From Auanema rhodensis (taxonomy: Eukaryota > Nematoda > Chromadorea > Rhabditida > Rhabditidae): a stretch of 64,000 bases of DNA. The notes beneath the pieces were generated by a model that saw only the letters and a program-made list of their open reading frames with translations, made no database searches and was not told the DNA's origin. Every line of letters starts with the position of its first letter. Position 1 is the stretch's first letter. Made by a program: the position numbers and the translations under genes. Shown piece by piece: positions 22,901-37,659 of the stretch. The stretch spans positions 10,178,501 to 10,242,500 of the forward strand of contig OZ059900.1 of assembly GCA_964057225.1 (NCBI GenBank), given 5' to 3'.

Positions 22901-25900
22901 ATGAAGTAAGTTGCTGCAGAAAAAAAAACTAAAAAGGAGTTGCAGAACAAAAAAGAAAAGTATATGTATAGGACCTTCTTCTGAGAGATTATGAAACTAA
23001 TCGCAGCTGCAAGATCGTCTCGAATTTCATTGCATTAGCTCCAAATGATGATTTTATGCCATTTTCATCTTCAATTTCCCTCTATGCCTTATAATACATT
23101 ATGCATTACCTCGATTTCATCCCTCTCTCTCTTTCTATTTCTCTCTCTCTCTCTTTTTGTTACTATCTACGTAGTAAACGCTTTTCCAACTTTTCAGGAC
23201 AAAAAAACAAATTTAGCATACCATTCTCGTAATTTGAAAAATTATCCAAATTTCATTCAACTTTTCTACCGTGGCTGATGATCTCTCTAAATTTGTTTTG
23301 TTTCAGTCAAATGTTTTAATTTTCTTGTTTGTTTTCATTGATTTATTGTTTAATTTAAACTATTTGTTATCACAAATCTGCTCTCTGGATGATAAGATGA
23401 TTATTTCAGTAGTTATAATCAATTTTCTAGCCTGAGGCGACAGCTCGTTAAAAAGTAAATATTGCTTTTGTATTTTACTATCATTTTACCATATTGTTCA
23501 TTATTTTTCTCACATTTCCCTTGTTTTTTTTTGAAACAACAAATACAAATGAGAAAGAAAAAAAGCTAAATTTGCGATAGATACATCGTTCCAAGTGATG
23601 TCGTTGTCTTATTTTATTCTAGCACGCTTAACATTCTGTTACCTTGTCAAAAAGAAGCATTGCTAGCGGACAACACGTAAGTCACACACGGAACGCTGAC
23701 AGGAGCTAAACGATATATATATATATATATGTATATATGTATATATGTATATCTGCTTCAGGCAGATGTTTTTCTGCTAATCCCATCAAATAACAAACCA
23801 CAAGGCTATCACATCAACTAGACGACGACGCTTTCATACATATTCAATATAGTTTTCCGTTGAGCCATTCATTAAATACATTTAACGATATTCTGTCTAG
23901 TATTAGTGCTTCATTCGTTTTTTTTCAAATCCAGTTGGACTATTCATATTAAACATGTCATCAGCATCATTTTGCTTATCAATCCTTGAATTTAACTATA
24001 TCATATAGCTTAGAATATTAGAAAACTGCTCTTTGATACTAATTATTCTTTCATTAAGCTTTTTTTTTATAATTCATTGCTATAATTGTTTTTTTGTAAT
24101 CAAAATATGAATCGGCACGTCTACATGAAATTAGTCTTTCATTTGATTATGTAATTATGTTTTTGTTATTCATTTATCTATACTGAACAATGATGCTGCT
24201 TTTTCTATCAGCTATCACATGATATCTAACTCTTAATTTTCTAAATTTAGATTTATATATCTACTGATACCAACCAGCCCACGTATCTATAACAGACTAT
24301 ACCATAATTGTTCTAACTGTAAATAATTAATAAATCTGTTAAGCTGCTCCATTAACTTCACTTCTAAGAGCAATAAGACAATTAGTCAATTAGATATTGG
24401 TTTTTAAGTTCCGGGTTATTGTACATATGCACTCTGATCTTATAATACTTACCATAACAATTAGTGTTCAATCTATTCTTCCTACTTACCTCATTCCTCA
24501 TTCGTCTATCTGGCTCCGACGCACTACATAGGCAAGCACTCTTGTCATTGCAGTTATGTTTTAATTTTTGTTATATAACCAATTTCAATTTTGCAGCTGA
24601 CATAGGTGACATTAGCCTTTAACACCAAACACCAAACGTATTCAAGATTCTCATGTAATCAACATATTCAAAATCACCATTTTCCCGCAATTTTTTTGTC
24701 ATTGTCACAACACCATCTTTAATGGTTGGCTATATCCTCTATTATATAATTTTTTGTTCAAAGTTTTGCTCATCCAAGTTAAATAATATATTTTCGTTAC
24801 TTATCATTATATCAAAAGATATTATTATTATTTTAGTTTAGTAGTTAGTCTAAGTTGACATCAAATTATATAGTATAAACATCTAATTAACTATATCTAT
24901 ATCCAAACACAATGAAAGCTAAAACATTTTTGATGTCAAAACACAAAACATCATTTTAACTAATTGAACTAACTCAAGCTGCCTGTAATTCTCTATCCGT
25001 TTTTCACTCCACTTTATGTTATTATCAACAAACAAAAAGTCAACTTGAGCAATCTAGATTCTAGTTATTCAGGTGAGAATTTCAGAATATAATACAATTT
25101 TCTTTTTGATTTCTATGATAAAAACATGAGATTGTGTCCTAATTAACCAGCTTTCCTATTTATATCATATATACATGTGATGTTCTAACAGAAAAAAATT
25201 CAAAATATATCATAAAGCGGTCATTTATTTGTGAAATTCTTCATTTCTGATTTTATTATATCTATTTAAGGCTGGTTTTATCTTTTTCAGCTCGAATTCA
25301 AAATATATTCTTGTGTGGATGGCTGTGTTTGAACATAGATCATGTGTATATATCTGTATGTTTCTTTAGTTTTCCTATCTTGTATGTGGCCATGTGTATA
25401 TGTTTGTGTTCTTCAGAAACCACATAACAACTTGGCGGCCAACAAGTTATTATTAAGCAAAGAGCTAACATATATATATGAGTTCATGTCTTGAACTAAT
25501 TTAAAATATTCTTTTCCGAATATTAAAATGGGGAATATGCTCGGAATATCGAGTTGATCTAATTAAATTTTACCAAAATATAACATAAACTCACGAAGAT
25601 GGACTTTTAATATCGTTAAACCATTACTATTTTGAGTGCGGTATTGGAAATTATGAAATGTTCTTGAATGTTGATGTTCATATGTTTCTACTTCCGTGTT
25701 GAGCGAGGGTGGACAAGAAAAGGCTAATTTTAATTCTCAATAGTATTGTTATATTCAGAGAGTATCAGAATTCTGAAAAACTTGGTGTATTATTATTATT
25801 TTTGGGTGGAGTGAGGGAGTTTACTCAGAGAGTCGTGCCCATTGTCAAGCTAACAGTGTATTAGAATGCTTGTTTTTTTTTGGAACAAGAAGGCTATCAC

Positions 25901-26700
25901 GTCAGAGCCAAGCAAAATTCCATAAAAAAGAGGTAGAGGAGTGTGCAGAGATTGAAGAGACAAAGAAAGAAAAAAAGAAAGAGAGAGAGAGACTACGATT
26001 TCAATCTATGCCTTCAACAGACCAAGTAGTTTTGAGAGGCATTTCAGATAAAACAGATGCCGCCATCGCTTCCACCCTCACCCAACAACATATCTACAAC
26101 AGTCAAATTCTTCTTTTTGTTGTCTTTTCTTTCTTTTCGTCATCAACTCTTATAGAAGTTGTCATGAAGTTTCCTCATTTATGATAAAATATTGAAAATA
26201 ATATCAAATATTTCAATAAATTGATGTAAATACCAGTAAAATGAAATTTTATTGAGATATCTAATAGTAATGACCAACGTTATATATGATATAATATTGT
26301 TTTAGATCAAGAAATTGCATCATTTCATGTGAATATAAACTGAACTTAGGATATGAAATGAGCTCAAATTATAGAATAATGTAAATAATTAGAAGAGAAC
26401 AAGTTTAAGCCTTACTCGGATGATTTTGATCTCAAATGCCTCCATTACGTCAATTATAATCTTGAAATTGCACTATTTCTCTATGAATTCTCATAGGTTA
26501 CTTCTATTCATATACGTTGGAATAGAAACAGTTTATCTTTCTATTCATCTTTATCTGAATCAGTTGATGTTTCATTCTACATGCAACAACAATGCCGATT
26601 ACTCCATCGATGTTTATCCAAGCGCTTCAACTCTTACTCTCACTTGTCTTTTGTCTTGTTCTTACAATGCTACTGAAATATTTTTTATTTTGTTTACTGA
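19990..26700. other. Long non-coding region, left part
   Basis: No exon chain could be built. Open frames are short and AT-driven, for example 20863-21081 and 23045-23278. A TA/TATG microsatellite occurs at 23715-23755, CT-rich runs near 23120-23160, and an A/G-rich patch at 25940-25995. Given its size and position upstream of the transporter gene it may be intergenic or hold distal introns of an unseen gene. Confidence 0.4.
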
Positions 26701-26717
26701 CCATTCAATAGTTACAG

Positions 26718-26786
26718 CTTGGACGACAACCGCAGCGGCATCAACAACAACAACAACAACAGCAGCAGCAGCAGCACCAGTTGTAG
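26718..26786 (+). CDS. Possible terminal exon encoding a polyglutamine tract
   Basis: After a GTTACAG acceptor-like site the frame reads LGRQPQRH, eleven glutamines (six CAA then five CAG), HQL and TAG. Mixed CAA/CAG codons would fit a selected glutamine tract, but a plain trinucleotide repeat gives the same thing. No upstream exon was found to join it to. The overlapping frame at 26420-26803 that reads the tract as threonine and alanine is less convincing. Treat as a candidate only. Confidence 0.2.
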   Translation, partial: LGRQPQRHQQQQQQQQQQQHQL

Positions 26787-26789
26787 TGA

Positions 26790-29700
26790 CTGACGGAATT
26801 TAAGCATCACTATATATACCGCATATACACAAGCCGTATTAATCTGCCTGTCCGAAAGTGAAGATATTTGAATGCAATACGGGACTCCGTCATGCCGAAG
26901 AGAAAATTAAAAGTCAGTCTACTCAGCTTTCCGTTTTCTTAATTGAGCCCAATTTCGCAATCTCCTTAATATAGCATTTGTGCACAAAACAACGAAACAA
27001 ACAGCAAAATATCTAAAAATTAATTTTAAAATTAAAAATTATGAAAGCAATGAGGAAGAAGAAAAAGAATCAAACACAAAAAAAAACTTATAATTACATT
27101 AGTTATATAGTTTTTGGAGAATATGTAATTATTTAATTTAAAAATATCCTATTTTTATCATCGAGATCATAATAAAAACTACAAAAACGTAATTTAATTT
27201 GATGAAAGAAAAATTTCTTCTGATTGACGACCGCCAATAATGACTTGCCTCAAATTTTTTGTTAAAAACAAATTATTTCATTATGACAATACAAACCGCT
27301 TTTCTATTTTCATTTATCTGTTGCATCTTGTTCTGTATCCACATTTTCGAAACCTTTCCATGCAATTTATCAGAATTGTTTCACCATGTTTGTGCATTGT
27401 TATCCGTCTCTATTCCAGGTATGCTAAGCAAACGGATACAAAGCTTCACATACTCTGAAATCAAAAAAGAAAATAACAACAAAAAGAAAAAAATTATTGA
27501 AATATGCACGAGAGACAGAGCAAGGAAGAGAGAGGAAAAAGATAAAAAAAATTGAAAAAAATAAAAAACAAACTCAGTTATCTCAATGAAATTATAAAAA
27601 AAGTATGTGCATTTGCATCTTCATTTTCTTCCCCCGTTTCTGTCATAAACAGAATATTGAAAAGAAGAGCAAGAAGAGAATAACCCGGAAAAGTAGAAAA
27701 AGTGCTCTGAATTCGATGCCAAATTCTTTCTTTTTTGCAATTTGTACATCCTCTTCTTTGTTTCTGACTTTCATCATTTATCTGACAATCCCAGATCAAA
27801 TCATTTCGTATTCTTTTCCATGGATATGAAAGTATATATCCAAGAGGTGGTTTTGCAGCAACTCACTGAATTTCACAAAAAAAATCTTTCAAATCTTTTG
27901 AAAAATATCCGTTATTATAGTAAAATCAAGTAAAAAAAAAGATAATTTTATTTATTTTTTAGCTCAAACATCCTCCTAAGCGATAACAGCTTACTACTTT
28001 GTTTTTTTTTATTCTTTTTACCAAACATAAAAAATGAGCATTTAGAGCAAAAAAATGAGCTATTCCTCAAAAGGCATAGTGGCTACACTCGCTTAAACTC
28101 ATTTATTAGTGAACTTGAATTCTATAAAGATTTTTTTAGACGTTTTCATGTTTTTTTCCGAACCTCATCATTTTTAAAAAAAAAAAAGAAATCTTTCCGA
28201 TTCTCAGCTTTAATCTAGCTCTCCTTTCTATTTTTCTATTTCCCATGGCATACTTCTTCGTGAGCATGCACTCTCACCACTTTTCTCTTTCTCTCCTTTT
28301 CTCTCATATTCTTTAGTCTTTTTCCTTTCTTGTCATAATGTGCTCTCTCACATTCTCTATATATCTATCTTCTCTCAGCACTCTCGCTCATTCGGCATAA
28401 CTCTCTCTGTAACCTAGCTATTGCCTCGCTGCCTAGCTATACAACACATGCATCTTACCTCTAAACATCTTTCCCATCCTTCTCTTACTCTCTCTCTATC
28501 CTTTCTCCTCTCTCTCTATCTTTTAGCATACTTTCACAGCCTGCTCTCTTGAGCATCGTTATCTAATACATTCTTTTGCATTCTGTCTCTTCTATTGCAA
28601 CTCTCTGCGCATAGTTATGCTATCTCGTATCTACTTCTTTCTATCTCGGCAGGCTCTGCATCATTTTAGTTCTCTTGTTTCCTCTTTTCTCTACGTTCTA
28701 TAACATCTCTGAAATTGTCATCATCTCTCGTACTATTTTCCAGCTCTCTCTAAGCATTTTATAGTCTCTGATACTTGCTTTTTTTCTTATATTTTTGTTT
28801 TTTGCATTTCTTCGCTTCGTTGATTTCAAACTAATATAGTCTACTCGGTGATTTTTTCATGTAAAAATTCATTAATATCCATATCTCTCATCATTTTCAA
28901 AATTAAACCTCCGTTTCAAGCAATATTTCAACTTGAAACTAATATCAAGACTTGAAAAATGTCTCACCGAATTATTCCTTCTTTATATTCTCAAACATGT
29001 CTGATATGATGCATTATCCACCAACTTACAACTTATCTACTATTGCTATGATTTTGATTTCTTTCCTATTTCGTTCACGTTTATCGTTTAAACATCTGAA
29101 CTCATTACTAACTATGGATGCTACGTTCCAATCTAAGAAATAGCTTTGTTCCGTTTTCTCTTAAAATCTTGTTTCAAATCATATGCCAAATCACTGTCAC
29201 ATAGCTTTTCAACTCTTTTCTCCGTTCCGTCATTCGTAATTGCTCTTTGTATAATTGCTCTTTTTTAATTTTTCATCTTTCTTTCTGCTTCAGCATTCTC
29301 ACTTCCTTCTCAGATCTTCGTTTCTTTCTTATTATCGAGATTTCATCCACACTCTCCTTCTTTTCCACCTTCTTACTTACATAAACTATATACAATTTCA
29401 AGCCAGATATTCTTTTTGTGCCTTGAAGCTTTTGCTTCGCGCTTACATACTCATCTCTTTATCTCTCTCTTTGTTCCCTCCCTCACGCGCTCAATTCTGC
29501 TCACCTATGAACTGCTATTACCTGATATGTTCACAGTCTACAATTACCTCATGTGATGCTTTTACCTAGCTTGTCGTGCCAATATATAAATATATACATA
29601 TATATAGTTTTTCTTTGCTTGTTCTGCAATCACACTCTCGCTTGAATTTTGTCATTCTCTCTCATCTGCATTGATGTATGCGGGTGTCTCGCCTCCCTTG

Positions 29701-32700
29701 GCATTCTCACGCTTTTTCCTTCTCTCCCTCACTCTCTCTGCTCTCCATCTTTTCCCTTTCCTCATCCACCCACTATTCATTGTGCAATTTTCGTTTATCT
29801 GCTTCTCTCGATGACTCTCTAATGAAATACTCTCTATCACTCTTTTATTTTATGTTTTTTATTTTTCATTTTCCATGGCTTGCATGTTCAAAAATTGTGT
29901 GTTTCCAAGAGAATGACATATGTTACCTGCTCTTTTTGCCGATGTTGTTTCTCTTCTATATTTTTTCTCGACAATACAAAAGAGAAACGCAGTTATCAAT
30001 TCCTCGACAGACATGCACACACATACACATACATATTTGTTGAAAACATGAAAAAAAAATTAAAAGAATAAGTTGCACCAAGTATTTTCTTAGCCACTTT
30101 GCTGCTAGTTTTTTGCCTCTAATGAAAGAGTATTAGAACGAAAGAGTTGTTCTTTACTTGTTTTGTCGCAACACTTGTATGTAGCGATTCGTTATTTTTT
30201 TAAAAACTTATCCAATCTCAAATCTCTCAGATAGCACTGAGATGTTTTCTCAGCGTGGGAGCAATCAAAGAAAAGATTGAATAAATCGCAACGAATTAAG
30301 CAAAGTGATGTTTCGTAAGGAGTAATCATTGACAGCCATGATGATTTTCCAGCTGAAAGTATATCTCTGCGCTAACAATGTATAAGCCATCACCCCCACA
30401 CACGTCTTGCTTTTGTTGTTTTATCTGACCAATACGGATTAGTTTTGTCCATTATTAAGCTTATTTGGTTGAATGAGACAAGGTACAAATATATTTAGCT
30501 ATCTATTTATATAAATTAATCACATAACATGTATATATATATATATATACTTGTAAATATGTGTATAACTATATTAATTAATTAAATTTTGAAGCGAGAA
30601 AAATGAGGATTCTATGTACATATCTGTACAAAATTATTCCTCATATGTTTTTATGAAACTAAAAAAAGTATAAGCTATTAGTTTAATCTCAATGTTACAT
30701 GTGTCTTGCTCATATTTTATATAATAATATTCAAACAAATCAGCGTGAAGAAATTTAATTAATTTATCTTCTGCGCATGAAACAACTTTTTTTTCCTTTT
30801 GCGCTCGATGTAATTGGATTTGGAAGAGAGAAAACTGGAAGTTAACAAGATAGTGAGCAGAAAAGGATGAGGCACTTGCATGATTTGAAGTAGAAAAATC
30901 ATTTTTCTACCTTCATGCATACATATAATGGAACATTCATGAGTTTTAGCCTCCATTTATTTTGATTTTCAGTTATTTTCTGATTGACTAAGCTCAAATA
31001 TTATTGATTTCATTATGTTTGGTTGAATTGTAGCTTGTATAATCAGTATATGTACAAAAAGTTGAATGAAAAGAAAAACAAGCATATGAGACAGATCTCA
31101 TTGAAGCTTCAGTGTTATAGGCTTTATGCTATTTAGTGTGGGTCTAGTATCTTCTTTTCCATCTTGGTGGATTCTTTAAAAAAGCGAAAATGTGTTATAA
31201 GATAAAAACTAAGCACTACTCAATCACGGTGTGTCAAAATTCGTTCGGTACCATTCATAGCTCAAAGGGAAACAAAATTTCTTATTTTAATCCATTTCCT
31301 GGGTTATTCTACGTTTTCATTTGCTTCTACAATTTTTCTTTTCTTCACAAACTTTGAGAAAGACTTGAGAGCGTGTTAGCGAAAGGCTGAGTTGTCTTAT
31401 TACACGATTCATAATCAGAAGCAAACGAACAAAAAAGAAAGAAAGAACCATTTTTCACACACATACACACACACATAAGATTTCAATTTATCCCATTTTT
31501 TCCAATGTATTAAAGATTTTGATTGCGCTCCTATTATGCCTCCCACGCCGTCTTTTTCAAGAACTATGAACTTATAAAGCATGCTTTATATAGATTATTT
31601 GTCTTTGCTTCATCATAATTCACTTTTTTCATACTCTTATCCTTAGCACATAGCCAGATGCTGTCATCATTTCGAATGTTTTAATGGAAAAGTGCTTCCG
31701 TTTATTACATTTTTGATGTTCGAACTTGCAACATTTTTCATTTTCATACTCAGCAAGTCTCTTATCTATTTCATTGCGGCTGTCTTCTTGCCTTAGGGCT
31801 TCTAACATTATTTCATCTCTTTTACTTGTCGCGTTTTCGACCAATTTCCGCAAAAAGATATATAGTTGCGAAGAAAAAAGAATTTTTTTTCCTCTTCAAT
31901 TATCTGATTAATCTTGCATTTCATTTGAAAATTACAAAATAATCCACTTTTTACACTCTTTAATCAAGTTCAGTAGTTCATATGCAACTTATCAAGGGCA
32001 TTACTGCCATTTTCATTCAAATTAAAATGTTCACAGAGCTGTGCAAACATTTATCAAGTTGAAGATACTTGTTATGTCTGAATATTAAAGTTAAGCTATG
32101 GGTAACCTTAGTAGGGCCTAGTCATCTGAATCATTCATTAGCTTCACATCACTTTTTTTCTTTCAGCTAAGCTTATGCAATCATTACTATTATTTGAATA
32201 CGGATTCTAGAAGTTTTCAATTTTTTTCCAGCCAAAACACATTTTCATACTTTTATTTGTATTTCTAGTCAATGTTTCGACATTTCAATTGAATATGAAT
32301 GAGTTCAAATGGCAAATGGACAGCTAAGCTACCAGCCTAACACGTGGATTGAGCTCCATGTGCGAGTTAAGTCATACATGATTGGCTACGCACAAGAGAA
32401 TCCACGCATAATCATTCACGTTTTTTTGAGCTAGTTGATTAGAATATGCAGTAGAGCAAGCAAATACGATAGAAAAATGAAAAAAGCACAGCTGCTTGCA
32501 CTATCATTACCATCAAGCTATTATTCTTGCCATTCTCAAAATCAGAAATAATATGTTGGAAGCCTTAGCATAATAATAATTCTAATAACAAATATAAAGA
32601 AATATAATATTATAATTAGTATAGCATATAAATAAATAAATATTTATATATATTTAAGTATAATATACCAATTATACTCTATATTTCCGTTTTAAATTCA

Positions 32701-35700
32701 GTTTTGATAATATTTTCAATGTTTGCAAAATGTATAACATATTCTTACACTATTAGCTGTATATTGTTGTCTTGAATTGCGTCAGATTCTAATGCCTCCA
32801 CATACACACATATGAGCATTCACTTTTTTCAAGAAAAAAAATTATATATCTTAGATTTGGCCCTTTATTGGTGACAAAAAAAATATATATATATATACAT
32901 ATTGGAAACACAAAATAAGATATTGTTTCGTTTTAGGGAGTGAGACGAAAAACGCAAAAAGAAATTTAAAATATTCGTGACATTGTTCAAGCAGACTCAC
33001 TAATGACCAGCTGGCGTTGGCGTTCGCTTCTTTTTCTCTTTTTTTTTGTTCGATCCCTCCGACTAATCCCCTCGTTTTCCGATGCTGTTTCAACTTGTGC
33101 AGCTGAAGCTGCTGCCAATGATTGCATTCGTTTTGCTCACGTGTGGCTTGTTTCGTATTGGCATATCTCTGCTAATTTTTTTTTATCTTCCTTCTCTCAC
33201 ATTTTTTATTTCCATTCAATTTTACACACGTGAATGACAAGTAGAAACGAAAAGATAAGAAGATGATCGAATTTCGAGGACCAATACTAAAATGTACATA
33301 AGATAGTTCAATAATAAAAGAGAGGCTAGAGATAGGCTAGCAGAAAAAAAGTCACTTTTCCTTTTTTTAATCGTTCTATCTGCTTTTAATGCTCAACAAG
33401 AGCATTTAGCGGTGGTTTGCTTCTATTGTGGAATAAAAGAAAAAAGCTTTAAAAAGGCTTTGTGCAGCGAATAACCCCCAAAAAGCTTGATCATCGCTTT
33501 CAATTGTGTTTTACTATAAGTATATGCTTATACGAACGGATGATGTGTTTAGTAGCTTATTGCTTATTGCCTTAGGCAATAGAGATGGCCCCGACGATGA
33601 GATTTGTCAAGACATATCGAAAACGAACCAATATAACGAATGAAATAAGCTGCAGAGAAGCACCATTTCACGCTCTTCAGCTATGACTTGAGGTCATGCC
33701 CTTTTTTGTTTCACATGTCTTGCAGCCATTGACCTATACGATTTATAGATTTTTGTCTGTTATCCGTTCTTTTATTTTCTCTTAATAGTCAGTTATATTA
33801 TCTCAAGTTTATAGTCTTTCACACGACTTTATTGAACTGAAAGTTCACATCCCTATTCTTTATATGTATGGGGAGTCTGGTATTGTTAGATTATGCCAAA
33901 CATTTTTTTGAAGTTTAACAACACATCGCATGAATGCTTCTTTCTATTCCTTGTTCATACCCTCCTTTTCCATTTTTTGTTCTTATTCTGAGCCGTTTTC
34001 AACTTTTTTTCCATTTCAATTATTCTGCATTTTTTTAACGGAACTTTGAAAGAAACAGAACATTTATAAACTGACAGACTGGCACTAGCAAACATAATAT
34101 AAAAAAAATAAAAAAAGGAAGTTTGACCCCCCTTTGAATTGTAGTTCTATCGCCGACAAACATTGTGATGAGCAGCATAATAACCAATAATATCTCTACT
34201 TGAAATATGATCTTGAAGCTTTTCGCACTAAATCAAATACTAAATTATGCGTTTTTTTACTATATGTTATATGTAGAAAAAAAACCAGGAAAAAGGCATA
34301 GTTTACAGAATGAGAGGAAGGGATATATATTAATTGAAGAAATTGAAAAAAAAACGATAAAATGGTACATTATGAGAATGAGAAATAAAAATGAACTAAC
34401 ACATCAAAACAATGTGCAGAGGGCAATTTCGAGATAAACTAATGTGAGGTTTTAGCTTAAAAAAGTCAGAAGAAAGAATAAAATAAGAATGAAAAGATTG
34501 CTCTATGTTGAAGATTTTTATATCCGTTCCCCAGAGATGCTATGTGATAGATAGAGAATGATTTAGACACTTAACTCATACACCCCCTCTTTTCTAATAC
34601 TTGCTACCACTTTCTTTGTTTTATTTCCTTATTCCTTTTTTAAAGATATCATCTCATTGTCTATCGTATAATTAGCATTTAACATCGAATTGAGGGTAAA
34701 CTTCAATGAATTCTCAGCTCTTCCTTGTTTATAACAGCGAAAGTGTTCTATTTAAAAAATTAAACTAAATTAATTTATTCTCAAGTTCCGTTTAAGTAAG
34801 ATAATTCTGATGTTATATCGAGTGAATGCTACCATATCACATGCTATTTGATTTAATGATAAAGTAATATTACAATGTCGCTAGATACTTTAGAAATTTT
34901 TCACCAGTTATTCTGCGAGTTGAGAAATAGCAAAATAATTATAGGATGAAGCCATTTACAGAAAAAAACATTCTCTAAGACTTCTATTGTATACCAGAAA
35001 TAGTGAAAATATGCGGAATTTTTTATTTCACATCACTTTTCATCTTGTTTCGATTACTTTTTCTTTGTTTTTGACGGGCTTGTCTACAGAGTTGTCTATT
35101 GGAAAATGACAACTTTCTGCTCTTCGCCCACAATGACTCTACTTCACGTTCGAATTAATTTCGAAATCCCTTCAAGACCTACTAGAAGCAAAAAAAAGAA
35201 AAACATAACCGATTAAAAGTCTTCTATAACTATGAAATAAAGAAAACAAATTAAGAAATATTTCCAAGTAGATATAAGAAGACAGACGGAATACTAGAAG
35301 ATGGATAAAGAAGTTCCAGAAATACTTGAAATCAGGAAGATATCACTTCAAAGTGAATTATGATCACTACTCCCACTTTCACGTGCTTCGTATATCTTGT
35401 CAAATTGGCAAAATTTGAAATATGGATTATAAAATCCAAAAAAATGAATTGGTCATAAATAAGAGTTAGTTATGATATTGCTCCCGTAGATTGTAAAGCT
35501 AATTTTAAGATCATTGAAAGCTATAAGCATACTTTATTCCCAATTTTCATCAGATCGTCAATTACAACTACGCATTGTTTTTTTTTCCTCTTCCTCTCTA
35601 TCATTCTCTCCTTTCAAACTCTCTGTTCTACATTCGTCTCTCTCTCTTCTCTCTGTGGCTGTTCAAATCATATTTATTATTCTTTAAGGCCAGTTGTCAC

Positions 35701-35790
35701 TTAATTTATCTTCAAACGTTTTTTCTTCACCTTTTCTTGGAAATATTTTCAAGATTTTCTTCTTTCTACATATATTCAGTGAATACTCTC
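26790..35790. other. Long non-coding region with strand-biased pyrimidine tract
   Basis: No gene supported. From about 28190 to 29880 the plus strand is strikingly C/T-rich, with repeated CTCTCT and TTTCTC blocks, beyond normal AT richness; similar but shorter tracts occur at 35575-35720, 36410-36580 and 37540-37660. An isolated charged open frame on the minus strand (31629-31853, with EIDKRLAEYENEK) could be an exon of a coiled-coil gene but has no partners. Confidence 0.4.
31629..31853 (-). pseudogene. Isolated coiled-coil-like open frame
   Basis: Seventy-four codons without an ATG at the 5' end encode a lysine/glutamate-rich helix (DEIMLEALRQED, EIDKRLAEYENEK) with three cysteines near CCKFEHQKC. 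The composition differs from the surrounding pyrimidine-rich noise frames and recalls the coiled-coil proteins at 19361-19984 and 59184-59540. No splice partners were found, so it may be an exon fragment or chance. Confidence 0.25.
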
Positions 35791-35799
35791 TTCTTATCC

Positions 35800-36075
35800 A
35801 CTCTCTAATCTGGACGCAAATCTACGGATATCATAAGCACTATGCGTCTGCTGCCATTGCCCAGCTTGCGCAAGTTCGCACAATGAAGCTGATGATAGTC
35901 TTGATGTAAGCCCACACGGCTTGTCTGACCTCACATTCAACGTACAAATTGATGATAGACACATGCCTTTCCCTGATAACAACAGTCGTACTGCGATCCG
36001 TCATCGTGTCATTTATTGGACTCCAGGGCCTCTCGGCATAAAGTTCCGCTGTCAAGCTTGATCCACTGCACATGA
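35800..36075. other. GC-richer island of unknown nature
   Basis: This 275-bp stretch stands out from its AT-rich surroundings by balanced base composition. Three frames are open: plus from 35837 to TGA at 36059-36061, containing DVSPHGLSDLTF and IYWTPGPLGIKF, and two on the minus strand (35840-36073, 35794-35982). GTAAGC at 35908 could be a donor. It may be an exon, a structured RNA or a control region 2 kb upstream of the transporter; the sequence does not decide. Confidence 0.35.
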
Positions 36076-37659
36076 TTGCCCGTTTCTACTTATTTTTGTC
36101 TTCTTTTCATATTCATCATAAACTTCGGTTGCTGAGTGATCGTGAGATGTTTATTTGCCTTTGAACTCACAGCATAGCTCTTTCAAAGTTTGTAATTTTC
36201 AGCTCTACCTCATGATAAATAGAATCAAGCTCGAAACTTTCACTTTTTATTTTCATATTGCTAACAATCTTCTCATTATTAGTTCTAATCTCACTATTCT
36301 ACTCTACTACTCCTCGTTTGAAAAGACATCTATCCTCAAGTTATTTCTATCTCAATCTTGGTCGTCCTTTACTTAATTATTCATTCTAGTATGACATGCC
36401 TACTTTGCGCTATCATCCTATCCTCTTCTCTTTCTCTTTCAATCTTTTTCAACCTTTCGTTTTCACATTCCAGACCCTTTCTTGCATCATCTCTTTGGAC
36501 TTCTTCTCCTTTTCCACTCACTTTCATTCATTCAATCTTCTCAGAATCATTGAACAGTCGTTTTCAGTTCTTATATCTTAGAGTTCTCTTCACCTAGACA
36601 TTACTTATTCCTTCACTTTTTTTCCAAAATAAAAAAATCGAGTAAAAAAACAGATTTTGTGTCATTCTGCGTATATTTGCGTGCACCAGCTTCGAAAAAA
36701 GCTCACCAAGATGATGATACATGATCGTGATCATGATCATGTCTTTTGAAATTTGCATCAGCAATAATACATAATATATATTTAACCAGCTATTTTTTGA
36801 CTGAAATGACTAGTGTCAGCTGTTTTGTTATGATTATACATCTGTAATTACCATCTTGTACACATTAACCTGAGAAAAACATGAAAAGACGGATGATGTA
36901 TTGTCTATTTCTCTTAATATTTGTCAAACTATCATTATCTGTCAGCACTCTCTTCCGCATTCTTCATTTTTTCTTCGGTGAAATATGAAAATTTTCAATC
37001 TCTATACTTACTTTCTCAACCTGTTTCTCTTTGTTTTATACATTTCTGCTACTCTCTTCATATCTCTGTTATGTTTCTGTGCTTACTTTGAACAGAAACT
37101 CACAAAAATCAAAAAACGATTAGTGCAATTACTACAAATCAACAAACTTTTTCCAAATTTACGCGATATCAGCTTGGTTTCAAACAAGTTATTTACATAA
37201 CAATTACATTACAAGTTTCTCTATATTATATACTTTGGAACTTCATTCAAACGTTGAACTTGGAAAGATCACCGATGAGTACGTGTAACTTTGAACATAA
37301 AGATTTCGGCCATTTCTAAATTCCTACCTCATCTCATGAATTTTCATCATTTTCATTCACACCTCGTGCTTTAATATCCACACTCATTCAGTGAAATACG
37401 TGTAATTTATGTACATGATGAAATATTTCTACTCGTCGTATCAGATGAGCATTTGATTGCAGATCCTTTATAAGAATATTCATCTTTTCCTTTTTTATTC
37501 CTTTGGATTTTCCGTTCCCATAGCTCAACATAATTTCTCCTTCTATCTATCTATGCCCCCTATTCAATCCTCTTATCTGTCTACCTCCCTATCGTTTTAC
37601 TCAACTCTTTTTCTGATCCTCTCTCTCTCCTTTTTTGCTCATTTCGCCTTTCTTCTCTA

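Noticed and set aside
25870-26184. 104-codon open frame rich in Glu, Lys and Arg
   Set aside because: The charged part comes from an A/G-rich simple sequence (AAAGAAAGAAAAAAAGAAAG); no splice sites or recognisable domain.
29255-30043. Overlapping 104- and 121-codon frames rich in Ser, Leu and Phe, and others like them at 35575-37663
   Set aside because: Any frame through a stop-poor C/T tract gives Ser/Leu/Phe-rich peptides; no conserved feature was seen.
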